A program made the position numbers and the translations under genes. Source: Thermococcus paralvinellae (GTDB taxonomy: Archaea; Methanobacteriota_B; Thermococci; Thermococcales; Thermococcaceae). From it: a stretch of 64,000 nucleotides of DNA. The notes beneath the pieces were generated by a model that was not told where the DNA came from, did no database searches, and saw only the letters and a program-made list of their open reading frames with translations. Positions 38,352 to 46,479 of the stretch are shown in pieces. How positions within the stretch are numbered: the stretch's first letter is position 1; each line of letters opens with the position of its first letter. The DNA lies in NCBI RefSeq assembly GCF_000517445.1, contig NZ_CP006965.1, forward strand, positions 968,681-1,032,680. Reading direction: 5' to 3'.

Positions 38352-39824
38352 TCATCCCTCCTCTGCAAGTCTTGCCTCAATCTTTGGCATGAGGAACTTG
38401 TTAACTACCACATAGATTACTATCATTGCTAATGCCCACTGGAATATCACAGTACCAGTGCTATAGATCTCTGTGGGCTTCCACCAAGTGTCTGGATACC
38501 ATGAGATTGACTGCTTAATCCACCAGAGCATGACAATGATTATGCTTAGCGGTGTAACATAACCGACTAAGATGTCCCACCACTTGCCAATCTTGATATC
38601 TGAACCTCTGTTGGCGATCTCTCTGTTCTTCTCTAATCCTGTCTTGAGCATCACGTATGATATCACAACTGAGCTGACAAGCAATCCGACACCCCATGCC
38701 CAGTCTTGATTGTTGAGCCAGTTAATGCTGATTGCTGCTGGAATCCCGGCAACAAGACCTACAACAGCAGCGTATGTGGCTGCCTTCTTTCTTGGAACTC
38801 CAAAGTCAACAACGTTCTTAACGAAGACATCTGTAATAGCAATTTGGGATGTAAATGCTGCAAAGAACAGCGCTAGGTAGAACAGTGTTCCAATTAGGAA
38901 CCCTAATGGGACTTTCGGGAACAGCTCAGTGAGCCAGATGAATGTTAAACCGACGTTACCTTCTGCGTACACCTTGAATGGATCAAGACCGATGAGTGGA
39001 GCAGTAACAGCTACTGTTGTAATCACGGCAAGTCCACCGAGCAAAGCACCGCTTGTATCACCGAATCCTGTGATATGTGCGTTTAAGTTTATATCATCAT
39101 TCTTCCTGAAGTATGATGTATATGTTAGGAATATACCCCATCCAGCACCTGTACTCCAGAGCACCTGACTATATGCCTGAAGCCAAGCTTCTGCATTTGA
39201 AAGCTTAGAGATATCAAACTTAAACATGTAGTTCAGGGCAACTTCTGAGCCAGGCATTAATATTGCTCTTATTGCGACAATTGCCAAAAACACCAACAAT
39301 GATGGTACCATAAACGTTGCAACTTTTTCAATTCCTCTGACTCCCTTTGCCATTACGTACCATGTAAATATCCAAACTAATATCGTGAATAGCAGTGGTT
39401 GCCATCCAGAAATGAATGCATTCCATGTTTCTAGACCCTTACCTGGGGCATAGCTGGCATAGAGACCTGTCAATCCTTTAACGAAATATGCCAGTGCCCA
39501 ACCGTTGACAACAGCGTAATAGAACATAATTGCAATGTTAACCCATGCAACCCATGCTCCCAACCATGCATACTTTTTCCCTGCATATTTTGCGAATCCG
39601 AGAATAGTGCTCTTTCCAGTTTCTCTTCCAATGATACCCTCTGCAATTAACAATGGAATTGCAACTGTGAACAGTGCAATACTGTATGGAATTAAGAACG
39701 CTCCACCACCGTACATTGCCATCATTCTTGGGAAACGCCAGATGTTTCCACTTCCAATCATTGCACCAAGTATTGCAAAAATAAAACCCAATCTAGTACC
39801 CCAATGTTCACCCTTTTCTGCCAA
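38352..39824 (-). CDS. NSS-family sodium-dependent amino acid transporter
   Basis: The protein of about 490 residues has twelve hydrophobic helices and the NSS signature in helix 1, GAMIGSGNIWRFPRMMA (sodium and substrate site). Other family features are the helix 6 region AWLQAYSQVLWSTGAGWG. These symporters import amino acids with sodium. A TTG start at 39824 (product starting LAEKGEHWGTR) is preferred because GGAGGTG lies six bases upstream; GTG 39833 overlaps that site. It is followed by the MetS-like gene. Its position beside the proline catabolic genes suggests proline, hydroxyproline or other amino acid uptake. Confidence 0.88.
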   Translation of the reverse strand: MAEKGEHWGTRLGFIFAILGAMIGSGNIWRFPRMMAMYGGGAFLIPYSIALFTVAIPLLIAEGIIGRETGKSTILGFAKYAGKKYAWLGAWVAWVNIAIMFYYAVVNGWALAYFVKGLTGLYASYAPGKGLETWNAFISGWQPLLFTILVWIFTWYVMAKGVRGIEKVATFMVPSLLVFLAIVAIRAILMPGSEVALNYMFKFDISKLSNAEAWLQAYSQVLWSTGAGWGIFLTYTSYFRKNDDINLNAHITGFGDTSGALLGGLAVITTVAVTAPLIGLDPFKVYAEGNVGLTFIWLTELFPKVPLGFLIGTLFYLALFFAAFTSQIAITDVFVKNVVDFGVPRKKAATYAAVVGLVAGIPAAISINWLNNQDWAWGVGLLVSSVVISYVMLKTGLEKNREIANRGSDIKIGKWWDILVGYVTPLSIIIVMLWWIKQSISWYPDTWWKPTEIYSTGTVIFQWALAMIVIYVVVNKFLMPKIEARLAEEG

Positions 39825-40140
39825 TAGCCACACCTCCTCTATTGGAGTTCATAGAAGTGCCCCTCCGGCATAGATTTATACATAAGCAGTTATATTTATA
39901 CTTTTCTATATGTCCAACTATCTATTAGTATTAGACAAAAGTAGTACACTGGAAAATTTTGATTTGGATTAAAATTAACCCAAATTTGACAATACTAAAT
40001 ATTTGTTCATATATTCTGTTTGGAAGAAACCTTAATACAGTACATTAAATCACAAACCTAAGGAAGTAAATCATAAAATAAAGTTAAAAGGGTGAGTATT
40101 CCTATTCCTGCTGGAATAAATAACTAAAATTAACTTCCAA
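39825..40140. other. Intergenic region with divergent-end signals
   Basis: This 316-base gap holds no gene that I can support. On the reverse strand a TATA-like TATAAATATAA (about 39888-39902) can drive the NSS transporter, with a second at about 39872-39882. Near the end of the GTPase gene a perfect hairpin TATTCC/GGAATA with loop TGCT lies at 40104-40119. The rest is AT-rich. Confidence 0.4.
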
Positions 40141-41304
40141 TTATCGGGCGTGAATCTCAACAATATCACCATCTTCTAATACATGATCCGCCCCTACCCT
40201 TTGCCCTGGGAACTTTACGCTCTTACCCCACACTCGAGCATATTTAAAGTTCTTAGCAAAATCCTTATGGATTCTCTTTGCAACATCTAAAACAGTTGAA
40301 CCCTTCTTAAGAGCAATAGGTGGATAAGCTGGCTCCTCCCCTGGTGATTTAGTGAAAACTCTTATTATGTCAGCCAGCTCATAGAGAGCATCCTTAACAG
40401 CATCAATATTTATTCCCTTTTCCGCTGAAACAGGAACTATCTTAAAGCGGTCTCCATATGCTTTGACCAATTTCTCATAATTCTCTTTGCTTCCCGGAGC
40501 ATCGCCCTTGTTTGCTATAATAATAGCCCTCCTCCAAACCAAGCTATCATCTAAAGCATCAGCAAACTCTTCAAGGGTTACGGGCTCTTTAACAGTTATC
40601 TCAGCTGAGTGGATCTTCTCCTCACGGAGCATTTTCATGACTTCCTCAATATCACCCTTGATGTTTTCCTGTCCATTAATTATAATTCCCCCATAGGGCA
40701 TCTTTTTGATTTCAATTCTGGGCCTTCTCTTGTTGAGTTTTATTCCAGCTCTTTCAAACTCTTTCAAAATTATTCCCATCTGCTTGATAGGATCCTGTGA
40801 GAGGTCAATAACAATGGCAATTGCATCAGCATTCCTAATCACAGCCAAAAGCTGAGTTCCCATTCCTTTCCCCAATGCCGCACCTTCAACCAAACCCGGA
40901 ACCTCAACTACCTGGATTTGAACATCTTTATGTTTCATCATTCCCGGAATGGGCTCAACAGTTGTGAATGGGTAATCAGCAACATCAGTATCTACTCCAG
41001 TGAGCTGCCTTAGAAGGGAAGATTTACCTACATTTGGAAGACCAGCAAGGACTATCTGGGCTGCACCTTCTTTTTTAACACTAAACGAATACCCACCTCC
41101 CTTCCTCTGAGCTTGTTGCTTTTCGAGTTCCTTCCTAAGCTCTGCTAGTCTTCGCTTTATTTGGAGTCTGAGCTTTTCTGTTCCTTTATGCTTTGGAACA
41201 GTTGCATACATTTTTTCAAGTGCTCTAATTTTCTCTGCAATTGTTCTTGCGTTTCTATACTCTTCCTCGGCTGCTAAGTACTCTGCTGTAACATTGGTCG
41301 GCAT
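40141..41304 (-). CDS. DRG-type GTPase with C-terminal TGS domain
   Basis: The 387-residue protein has an N-terminal helical arm (residues 1-60), a G domain with G1 GLPNVGKSS, G2 in DYPFTTVEP, G3 VEVPGLVEG and G4 IANKGD, an inserted S5D2L-like part, and a C-terminal TGS domain ending GADHVLEDGDIVEIHAR. This is the archaeal developmentally regulated GTP-binding (DRG/Obg) family, linked to translation and ribosomes. ATG 41304 with AGAGGTGATTTCT upstream is preferred over GTG 41313. Confidence 0.92.
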   Translation of the reverse strand: MPTNVTAEYLAAEEEYRNARTIAEKIRALEKMYATVPKHKGTEKLRLQIKRRLAELRKELEKQQAQRKGGGYSFSVKKEGAAQIVLAGLPNVGKSSLLRQLTGVDTDVADYPFTTVEPIPGMMKHKDVQIQVVEVPGLVEGAALGKGMGTQLLAVIRNADAIAIVIDLSQDPIKQMGIILKEFERAGIKLNKRRPRIEIKKMPYGGIIINGQENIKGDIEEVMKMLREEKIHSAEITVKEPVTLEEFADALDDSLVWRRAIIIANKGDAPGSKENYEKLVKAYGDRFKIVPVSAEKGINIDAVKDALYELADIIRVFTKSPGEEPAYPPIALKKGSTVLDVAKRIHKDFAKNFKYARVWGKSVKFPGQRVGADHVLEDGDIVEIHAR

Positions 41305-41398
41305 AGAAATCACCTCTCTAAGAGCTCCACTCTCGCATTAGATGTTAATGAAGTGGTTTTATAAAGATATGGTTCTCAAGCCCCTCGTTCAAATATCG

Positions 41399-41411
41399 TC
41401 AAATTTATATA
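41399..41411 (+). promoter_or_regulatory. TATA box of the Lrp-type regulator
   Basis: AAATTTATATAG lies about 35 bases before ATG 41442. GGTGAG is the ribosome-binding site between them. Lrp-type genes are often autoregulated near this position. Confidence 0.45.
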
Positions 41412-41441
41412 GTTTGTCGAAAAATTTTAGATGGGTGAGTA

Positions 41442-41897
41442 ATGGTGAGAGGTACCTTAGATGAAACTGATAAAAAAATTTTAGGAATACTTCAAAAGAA
41501 CAGCCGGACTCCTCTGAGGGAGATTTCTAAGGCTGTTGGATTAGCCGAATCCACGATTTATGAAAGGATAAAAAAGCTTAAAGAAAATGGAATAATCAGA
41601 AAATTCACCGTTATCCTCGATCCAGAAGCCCTTGGGTTTACAATGTTGTCCTTTATTTTGATTAAAGCAAAAGCAGGAAAATATTCTTATGTCGCTCAGG
41701 AGCTTGTTAAATATCCTGAAATTGTCGAGATTTATGAAACCACAGGGGATTACGACATGATAGTTAAGATTAGAACAAGGGGTAGCGAAGAGCTGAATGA
41801 GTTCCTTGATAGAATTGGAGAAATTGATGGAGTTGAGGCAACTCATACAATGGTGGTTCTCAAAGTCCATAAAGAAACAACCGAGTTACCACTCTAA
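41442..41897 (+). CDS. Lrp/AsnC family transcriptional regulator
   Basis: The 151-residue protein has the N-terminal helix-turn-helix (LDETDKKILGILQKNSRTPL, then AVGLAESTIYERIKKL) and a C-terminal RAM domain (VEIYETTGDYDMIVKI) that binds amino acids and forms octamers. The function would be feast-or-famine control of amino acid genes. No obvious target is adjacent; the proline catabolic island lies 2 kb away on the far side of the GTPase, so a link is speculative. Single gene with its own TATA. Confidence 0.9.
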   Translation: MVRGTLDETDKKILGILQKNSRTPLREISKAVGLAESTIYERIKKLKENGIIRKFTVILDPEALGFTMLSFILIKAKAGKYSYVAQELVKYPEIVEIYETTGDYDMIVKIRTRGSEELNEFLDRIGEIDGVEATHTMVVLKVHKETTELPL

Positions 41898-41990
41898 TCT
41901 TTGCTACTCATTTTTGTCCTCTCTTGAATGAAAATGTTTATAAATGTCCTACTTCTAATTTTGTCTAAACGCTATTATGGGGTGAACATG

Positions 41991-42491
41991 ATGAAAGTAC
42001 TGTTTTTGAGTGCGGACGATTTTGAGGACATTGAGCTGATTTATCCTTTCCACCGTATAAAGGAGGAAGGCCATAAAGTGTTTATAGCAAGCAACAAGAA
42101 GGATTACATAACTGGAAAGCACGGCTACAAAGTTAAGGTTGATTTAACTTTTGATGAAGTTAGCCCAGACGAATTCGATGCTCTTGTTCTCCCAGGAGGA
42201 AAAGCACCAGAGAGAGTCAGGATTAATGAAAAAGCTGTGGCAATAGCAAGAAAGATGTTCAATGATGGAAAGCCAGTGGCGACAATCTGTCATGGGCCCC
42301 AAATTTTAATATCAGCTGGTGTTCTAAAAGGAAGAAAGGGAACATGCGTAATAACAATTAAAGACGATTTGATAAACGCAGGTGCAGAGTTTATCGACAA
42401 GGAAGTCGTCGTCGATGGAAATTGGGTAAGCTCAAGGCATCCTGGTGACCTATACGCCTGGATGAGAGAGTTTGTTAAGCTGCTGAAGTGA
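41991..42491 (+). CDS. pfpI: Intracellular protease/glyoxalase PfpI (DJ-1/PfpI family)
   Basis: The 166-residue product, MKVLFLSADDFEDIELIYPF..., matches Pyrococcus PfpI in length and sequence. The nucleophile elbow ATICHGPQILISAG contains the catalytic Cys100-His101, and the partner Glu sits in the ELIYPF segment or in the neighbouring subunit. It forms hexameric or dodecameric rings in the cytoplasm and cleaves peptides; deglycase activity has been claimed for the family. GGGGTGAAC is upstream; ATG 41988 is one codon earlier. Confidence 0.95.
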   Translation: MKVLFLSADDFEDIELIYPFHRIKEEGHKVFIASNKKDYITGKHGYKVKVDLTFDEVSPDEFDALVLPGGKAPERVRINEKAVAIARKMFNDGKPVATICHGPQILISAGVLKGRKGTCVITIKDDLINAGAEFIDKEVVVDGNWVSSRHPGDLYAWMREFVKLLK

Positions 42492-42564
42492 TACTCTTTA
42501 TAACTTTTTTTAATGGTAATTTTTATATACTTTTCTTGAGATTCTGTGACTAAGAATAACCACT

Positions 42565-42576
42565 GTTTATATAAAC
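42565..42576 (+). promoter_or_regulatory. TATA box of the PspC operon
   Basis: GTTTATATAAAC is a perfect palindrome centred about 41 bases before ATG 42612. The ribosome-binding site GGAGGTG is at 42600-42606, close to the predicted transcript start. Confidence 0.5.
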
Positions 42577-42611
42577 TATGATCACTAGACTTGCATGATG
42601 GAGGTGTAAAA

Positions 42612-43073
42612 ATGGAAAAGAAAAGGCTTTGTCGTGCAAAGGATGAGAGAGTATTTTTGGGTGTTTTGGGAGGAATAGCAAAGTATCTTGATGTCGATCC
42701 TACAGTTGTAAGGATAATCTATATTGTTCTACTGTTTCTAGCCCCTGTAACGGCAATACTGCTCTACTTCGTTCTAGCCATCATAATGCCAGAAGAACCT
42801 GAGGAAGAGATATCTCTCGACAAGTTGCCTGAAAAAGCGGAAAAAATTGCAAAAGAAATTGATAAAACACTAACACAAGCATTTAGCTCTAAAAAGCCAG
42901 CCCCAACAGTTAAAGATCACAACAATGAAAAGCTCCTTGCAATAATTTTAATTATTCTCGGCGGGGTTTTGATTTTAAGAAAGATAACTCCCTTCATGTG
43001 GTATCTCCAAGGAGACGTTCTTTTAGCAACACTGTTGATTCTATTTGGAATATACTTGCTGATGAGGGGGTGA
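42612..43073 (+). CDS. PspC-domain membrane protein
   Basis: The 153-residue protein opens with the PspC domain (FLGVLGGIAKYLDVDPTVVR, then two hydrophobic segments to FVLAIIMPEEP), followed by a soluble charged linker and a second membrane pair at the C-terminus (IIILGGVLILRKITP and LLILFGIYLLMRG). PspC proteins are membrane stress sensors in bacteria. Only four bases separate it from the next gene, a membrane protein with an adhesin-like beta domain. GGAGGTGTAAAA precedes the ATG. Confidence 0.86.
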   Translation: MEKKRLCRAKDERVFLGVLGGIAKYLDVDPTVVRIIYIVLLFLAPVTAILLYFVLAIIMPEEPEEEISLDKLPEKAEKIAKEIDKTLTQAFSSKKPAPTVKDHNNEKLLAIILIILGGVLILRKITPFMWYLQGDVLLATLLILFGIYLLMRG

Positions 43074-43077
43074 AAAC

Positions 43078-43947
43078 ATGGGAAGAACACTCGGACTTTT
43101 CCTTTTGTTTCTTGGAGCATTAATACTCCTTAAAAAGCTCTACCCCGAGACACTAACATATTTAGCTCCCTATGCTCATTACATAAAGGCATCATTTTGG
43201 GGTGTTGCTCTCGTTTGCTTTGGTTTATACTTGCTCTCAAAGAATAAAGCTTGGAGAACTACAATTAGTGTAATCTTTGTCCTCTATGTTGCCCTTTACC
43301 TAGTAATTCCTGACGTCAGCACTACTTCTTGGTACTCGATAGGAGATTGGTTTGCGGAGAAAATTGAGGGAGAAATGCACACCGTTGGAGAATTTCAAGC
43401 CTCTGAGCTGATTATCCAGAACATAGTGGCCGAAACTAAAATAGTAAGCACTGATGGGAACTCAATAAAAGTCACCTCAAATCTTCCTATTCAAGCAGAA
43501 GTAAATGGGAATGTCCTCATTCTTAAATGTACTAAGATGTGCAGCAGATATAAAAACGGCAAGCTGATTGTGGAAGTAGGCAAAGGACTCTTAAAGAGCC
43601 TTGAAATAAGCGACACTGTTGGAGATTATTATATAAATCTCAAAGACAGCCTAAGCCAAATCACGATAAAAAACACCGTTGGAAGATTCAGCATCTCACA
43701 GATGAGAAGTGAAAATCTTTATTTGAACGACTTCGTTGGGGATTTCAACATAGAGATTGAGGACTGCTCTCAGATTACAATAGAAGATGGAATCGGTGAT
43801 GTAACAATTGACATACCCTCAGAATATAAAGTGATTCCAGTCGTAAGAGATTCTGCAACAAAGCTTGAAATCAATTCCAATGAGAGTGGCACAAAGACAT
43901 TAGAGCTAACAATTGATAGCATAATAGGAAGAGTTAAGGTGAGCTGA
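43078..43947 (+). CDS. Membrane protein with LiaF/DUF4097-like beta-solenoid domain
   Basis: The 289-residue protein has four N-terminal hydrophobic segments up to about residue 90, then a soluble domain made of repeating short strands (e.g. SDTVGDYYIN, NTVGRFSI, NDFVGDFNIEI, EDGIGDVTIDI) with a regular spacing of about 20 residues. The pattern suggests a beta-solenoid like those of LiaF/DUF4097 proteins, which in bacteria regulate the cell-envelope stress response together with PspC-like proteins. It is co-transcribed with the PspC gene; GGGGGTGAAAAC is the ribosome-binding site. Confidence 0.8.
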   Translation: MGRTLGLFLLFLGALILLKKLYPETLTYLAPYAHYIKASFWGVALVCFGLYLLSKNKAWRTTISVIFVLYVALYLVIPDVSTTSWYSIGDWFAEKIEGEMHTVGEFQASELIIQNIVAETKIVSTDGNSIKVTSNLPIQAEVNGNVLILKCTKMCSRYKNGKLIVEVGKGLLKSLEISDTVGDYYINLKDSLSQITIKNTVGRFSISQMRSENLYLNDFVGDFNIEIEDCSQITIEDGIGDVTIDIPSEYKVIPVVRDSATKLEINSNESGTKTLELTIDSIIGRVKVS

Positions 43948-43952
43948 GAGAA

Positions 43953-44843
43953 ATGGAGAGGTGGAAAATAATTAAAGCTTTTACACTCGGACCCTTACTT
44001 GAGGCCGCAATCCCGAAGCCCGGCAATGTAAATAGGTTTAGAGATTTCGAGGATTTAACCCTTTATCATTTTCTCTTTGGAAATGTGGCCGTTGTTGATA
44101 TGCTCTATGAAGCAACAGAAGTGGGTAAATTAATTAGGAGAGGATATTATCAGCTAAGTGAAGCTAATATAGGAGAAATGATAAAGAGGGCTGTCCAAAA
44201 TGCAAAAACTGTGCAAGATGCAAATCCAAATTTTGGCATAATAGCACTGGAGATTCCTCTCGTAATTGCTCTAGTTATTTCAAGACATATCTATGATGCC
44301 AGAGAAGTTGTAAAAAGATTGATTGCCCACTCAACAGTCAGGGATACAATGGAGTTCTATAAAGCCATAAGAATTGCTAATCCTAAAGGAATAAAGAGTG
44401 GAGTTAAATATGATGTTTACGATGAGAATGTTTTTGATGAACTTTTTAAAGATAGGATTAACCTCAAGCGTTTAGCAGAAATCAGCTGTGAAAGAGAGCT
44501 TATCTTCTGTGAATGGCTCAACGGTTATGAGCTGAGCTACAAAACATTCTTGAGACTCAAAGAACTGACCGAAGAACTTAATCTTGAAGAAGCAGTTTTA
44601 AGAGCATTTCTTGAACTTCTAGCATCAACACCCGACACCCTTATTATCAGAAAAGCTGGAAAGGCTGAGGCTGAACTCGTAATGAGGATGGCAAAAGAAG
44701 TATTGGATGGAAATCTCAGTATTAATGAACTGGATAAATTCCTAAGAGAAAAAGAAGATTTAAGGAATCCTGGGAGCTTGGCAGATATAATGGCAATTGC
44801 TTTGAGTTTGCTAATTCTTGACGGCTACAAACTCAATCTTTAA
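43953..44843 (+). CDS. CitG-like triphosphoribosyl-dephospho-CoA synthase family protein
   Basis: The 296-residue protein is all-helical and has the CitG/MdcB family motifs: PKPGNVNRFRDFEDL near the N-terminus (phosphate loop), NPNFGII in the centre, and late NPGSLADIMA. CitG makes the prosthetic group precursor of citrate or malonate lyase. No lyase or malonate decarboxylase gene is visible here, so the archaeal protein may use ATP and another acceptor. It follows the PspC pair by five bases and converges with the DUF1884 gene (11-base overlap). Confidence 0.82.
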   Translation: MERWKIIKAFTLGPLLEAAIPKPGNVNRFRDFEDLTLYHFLFGNVAVVDMLYEATEVGKLIRRGYYQLSEANIGEMIKRAVQNAKTVQDANPNFGIIALEIPLVIALVISRHIYDAREVVKRLIAHSTVRDTMEFYKAIRIANPKGIKSGVKYDVYDENVFDELFKDRINLKRLAEISCERELIFCEWLNGYELSYKTFLRLKELTEELNLEEAVLRAFLELLASTPDTLIIRKAGKAEAELVMRMAKEVLDGNLSINELDKFLREKEDLRNPGSLADIMAIALSLLILDGYKLNL

Positions 44844-45117
44844 TTACCCTTATCCTCTTTGCTCCTCCCAGTCCAACTCCAAGCATTTTGGAGTCTATAA
44901 CAACGGCATCTTTGCCAAGCTCTTCAAGTAGTTTTACTTTTAAGCCTGAAATCTCTGTGACCTTTTCATCACCACCAAATTCCGCATCAACTTGAGCCTT
45001 TAAGAACTCATAGGCCTCTTTTCCAAAGAGAACAATATCTGGCTCAAAACCGTCCATCTTGAGTTCGTTGGCCTTTTCTTCAACTGCACTTAAAACCCTA
45101 ATCAGCTCTCCCCTCAT
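44833..45117 (-). CDS. DUF1884 protein: candidate Family 4 (A-domain) encapsulin
   Basis: The 94-residue protein (MRGELIRVLSAVEEKANELK..., FGKEAYEFLKAQV, GLKVKLLEEL, GVGLGGAKRIRVIKD) matches DUF1884 (PF08967), a small Thermococcales family. From memory of the large-scale encapsulin survey, these were classed as Family 4 encapsulins: the A domain of the HK97 capsid fold alone, encoded beside enzymes such as OsmC, GAPOR or a sulfhydrogenase. Here OsmC lies directly upstream on the same strand. AAGGTGATCTGA precedes ATG, and the 63-base gap contains a TATA-like CTTTAAATG, so it may have its own promoter. Capsid formation is not shown by sequence. Confidence 0.78.
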   Translation of the reverse strand: MRGELIRVLSAVEEKANELKMDGFEPDIVLFGKEAYEFLKAQVDAEFGGDEKVTEISGLKVKLLEELGKDAVVIDSKMLGVGLGGAKRIRVIKD

Positions 45118-45180
45118 TCAGATCACCTTGAAATAGCCTATGAAGTTCAAACATTTAAAGTTTTTCATGCTTGTAAAACT

Positions 45181-45576
45181 TCATTCATTGATGACCTCAA
45201 ATGTGTATGCAACCTCAGTTCCACTGAGCTTCAAATGGGCTGAGGCCGAGCAATATTTGTTTTGACTGAGTTCTATTGCTCGCTTAGCTTTCTCTGGCCT
45301 TACATTTCCATAGATTTTGTAGTGGATGTGAACCTTCTTGTAAATCCTAGGGTGTTCTTCTCTCCTTTCTCCACTTATCTCAACTTCAAGCCCCTCGATC
45401 GGCTCTCTCATCTTTTGGAGAATCATGACAACATCAATAGCTGTGCATCCGGCAACAGCCAGGAGGAGAGTCTTCATGGGAGAAATGCCCTTTTCGCCAA
45501 AGATTATCTTTCCACCCTCTTCAACACTTGCTTCAAATTTTCCATCTTCAAGCCACTTAACTTTCCCTGTTATCAT
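45181..45576 (-). CDS. OsmC/Ohr family peroxiredoxin-like protein
   Basis: The 131-residue protein carries the two family cysteines: the peroxidatic one in LAVAGCTAIDVV and the resolving one in NKYCSASAHL, with the arginine-rich ISGERREEHPR between. OsmC enzymes reduce organic hydroperoxides. ATG 45576 with GGTGGTC upstream is the family-length start; the frame continues open to 45726 but that extension has no family support. It is followed by the DUF1884 gene, so OsmC could be cargo of a nano-compartment. Divergent from a radical SAM gene. Confidence 0.87.
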   Translation of the reverse strand: MITGKVKWLEDGKFEASVEEGGKIIFGEKGISPMKTLLLAVAGCTAIDVVMILQKMREPIEGLEVEISGERREEHPRIYKKVHIHYKIYGNVRPEKAKRAIELSQNKYCSASAHLKLSGTEVAYTFEVINE

Positions 45577-45636
45577 TTGACCACCCAAAAAAATAATAGG
45601 AAAATACTTTTTAAATAGCTTTGTAAACTTTCCTTC

Positions 45637-46479
45637 ATGTATATAAGACCGTTTGACCCTTGGAAATCGAAACTCTGTACATGTCCTTTCAAATACACGC
45701 TGAACATTTACACGGGCTGTGACCATGCCTGTGTTTACTGCTATATAACCGCTTATATCCCCAAAGCTTTTAAGGTTAGAATTAAAGAGAACCTCCTTCC
45801 TAGTCTCGAGAGGGAGCTCAGAAAATTTGATAGAAGGTTCATAATTTCGCTCTCCTACTCATCTGATCCATACCCAACGATTGAGAGGCAATTTGGCATT
45901 ACACGAAAAGTTCTCCAGCTCTTCAAAAGATACAATATAAGATGCATAATTTTGACAAAATCAGATATTTTTGAGCGTGATTTGGACATTCTAAGAGAAC
46001 TCAAATGTGCTGTTGGCATAACAGTGACGACAATAGATGAAGAAAAAGCTAAGGCATTAGAGCCAAATGCGCCATCACCTAAAGACAGAATAAGAGCTCT
46101 AAAAAGAGCAAAAGATAGTGGAATTCCAGTTTATGCAAGGATAGATCCAATAATACCCTTTTACACATGGGGAGACTTTGAGGAAACTGTCAATGCATTA
46201 AGCTTTGTCTCCCATATAACAGTTTCAACTCTGAAGCTCAGAGCAGATTCATGGAAAAGAATGAAAGCGAAGTTTCCAGCACTCATGAAGAAACTTGAGC
46301 CACTATATAAAAGAGGGGAGAGAATTAGTGGATATTATTACCTACCAAGAGATTTCAGATTAGAGATTTTGGAAGGAGCAAGAAGGATCATTGAAGAGAA
46401 AGGGATTACCTTTGGCTCATGCAGAGAAGGCTACTATTTTTATCCTACGTGTGACGGCTCTCACTTAGTTCCTCTATAA
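45637..46479 (+). CDS. Radical SAM protein (spore photoproduct lyase-like, SplB group)
   Basis: The 280-residue protein has the cluster motif GCDHACVYCYITAYIPK around residue 30 and a long SAM-binding barrel (SYSSDPYPTIERQF, ITVTTIDEEKAKALEP). The CxxxCxxC plus YCYI pattern matches the SplB-like/Rv2578c group of unknown function. The N-terminal MYIRPFDPWKSKLCTCPFKY adds two cysteines. It appears leaderless: no ribosome-binding site, and TTTTTAAATAG lies about 26 bases upstream. Converges with the amidotransferase-like gene by 35 bases. Confidence 0.85.
   Translation: MYIRPFDPWKSKLCTCPFKYTLNIYTGCDHACVYCYITAYIPKAFKVRIKENLLPSLERELRKFDRRFIISLSYSSDPYPTIERQFGITRKVLQLFKRYNIRCIILTKSDIFERDLDILRELKCAVGITVTTIDEEKAKALEPNAPSPKDRIRALKRAKDSGIPVYARIDPIIPFYTWGDFEETVNALSFVSHITVSTLKLRADSWKRMKAKFPALMKKLEPLYKRGERISGYYYLPRDFRLEILEGARRIIEEKGITFGSCREGYYFYPTCDGSHLVPL

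Noticed and set aside
45577-45726. N-terminal extension of OsmC by 50 residues
   Set aside because: The extension is basic and unlike the family; the ATG at 45576 has a good ribosome-binding site.
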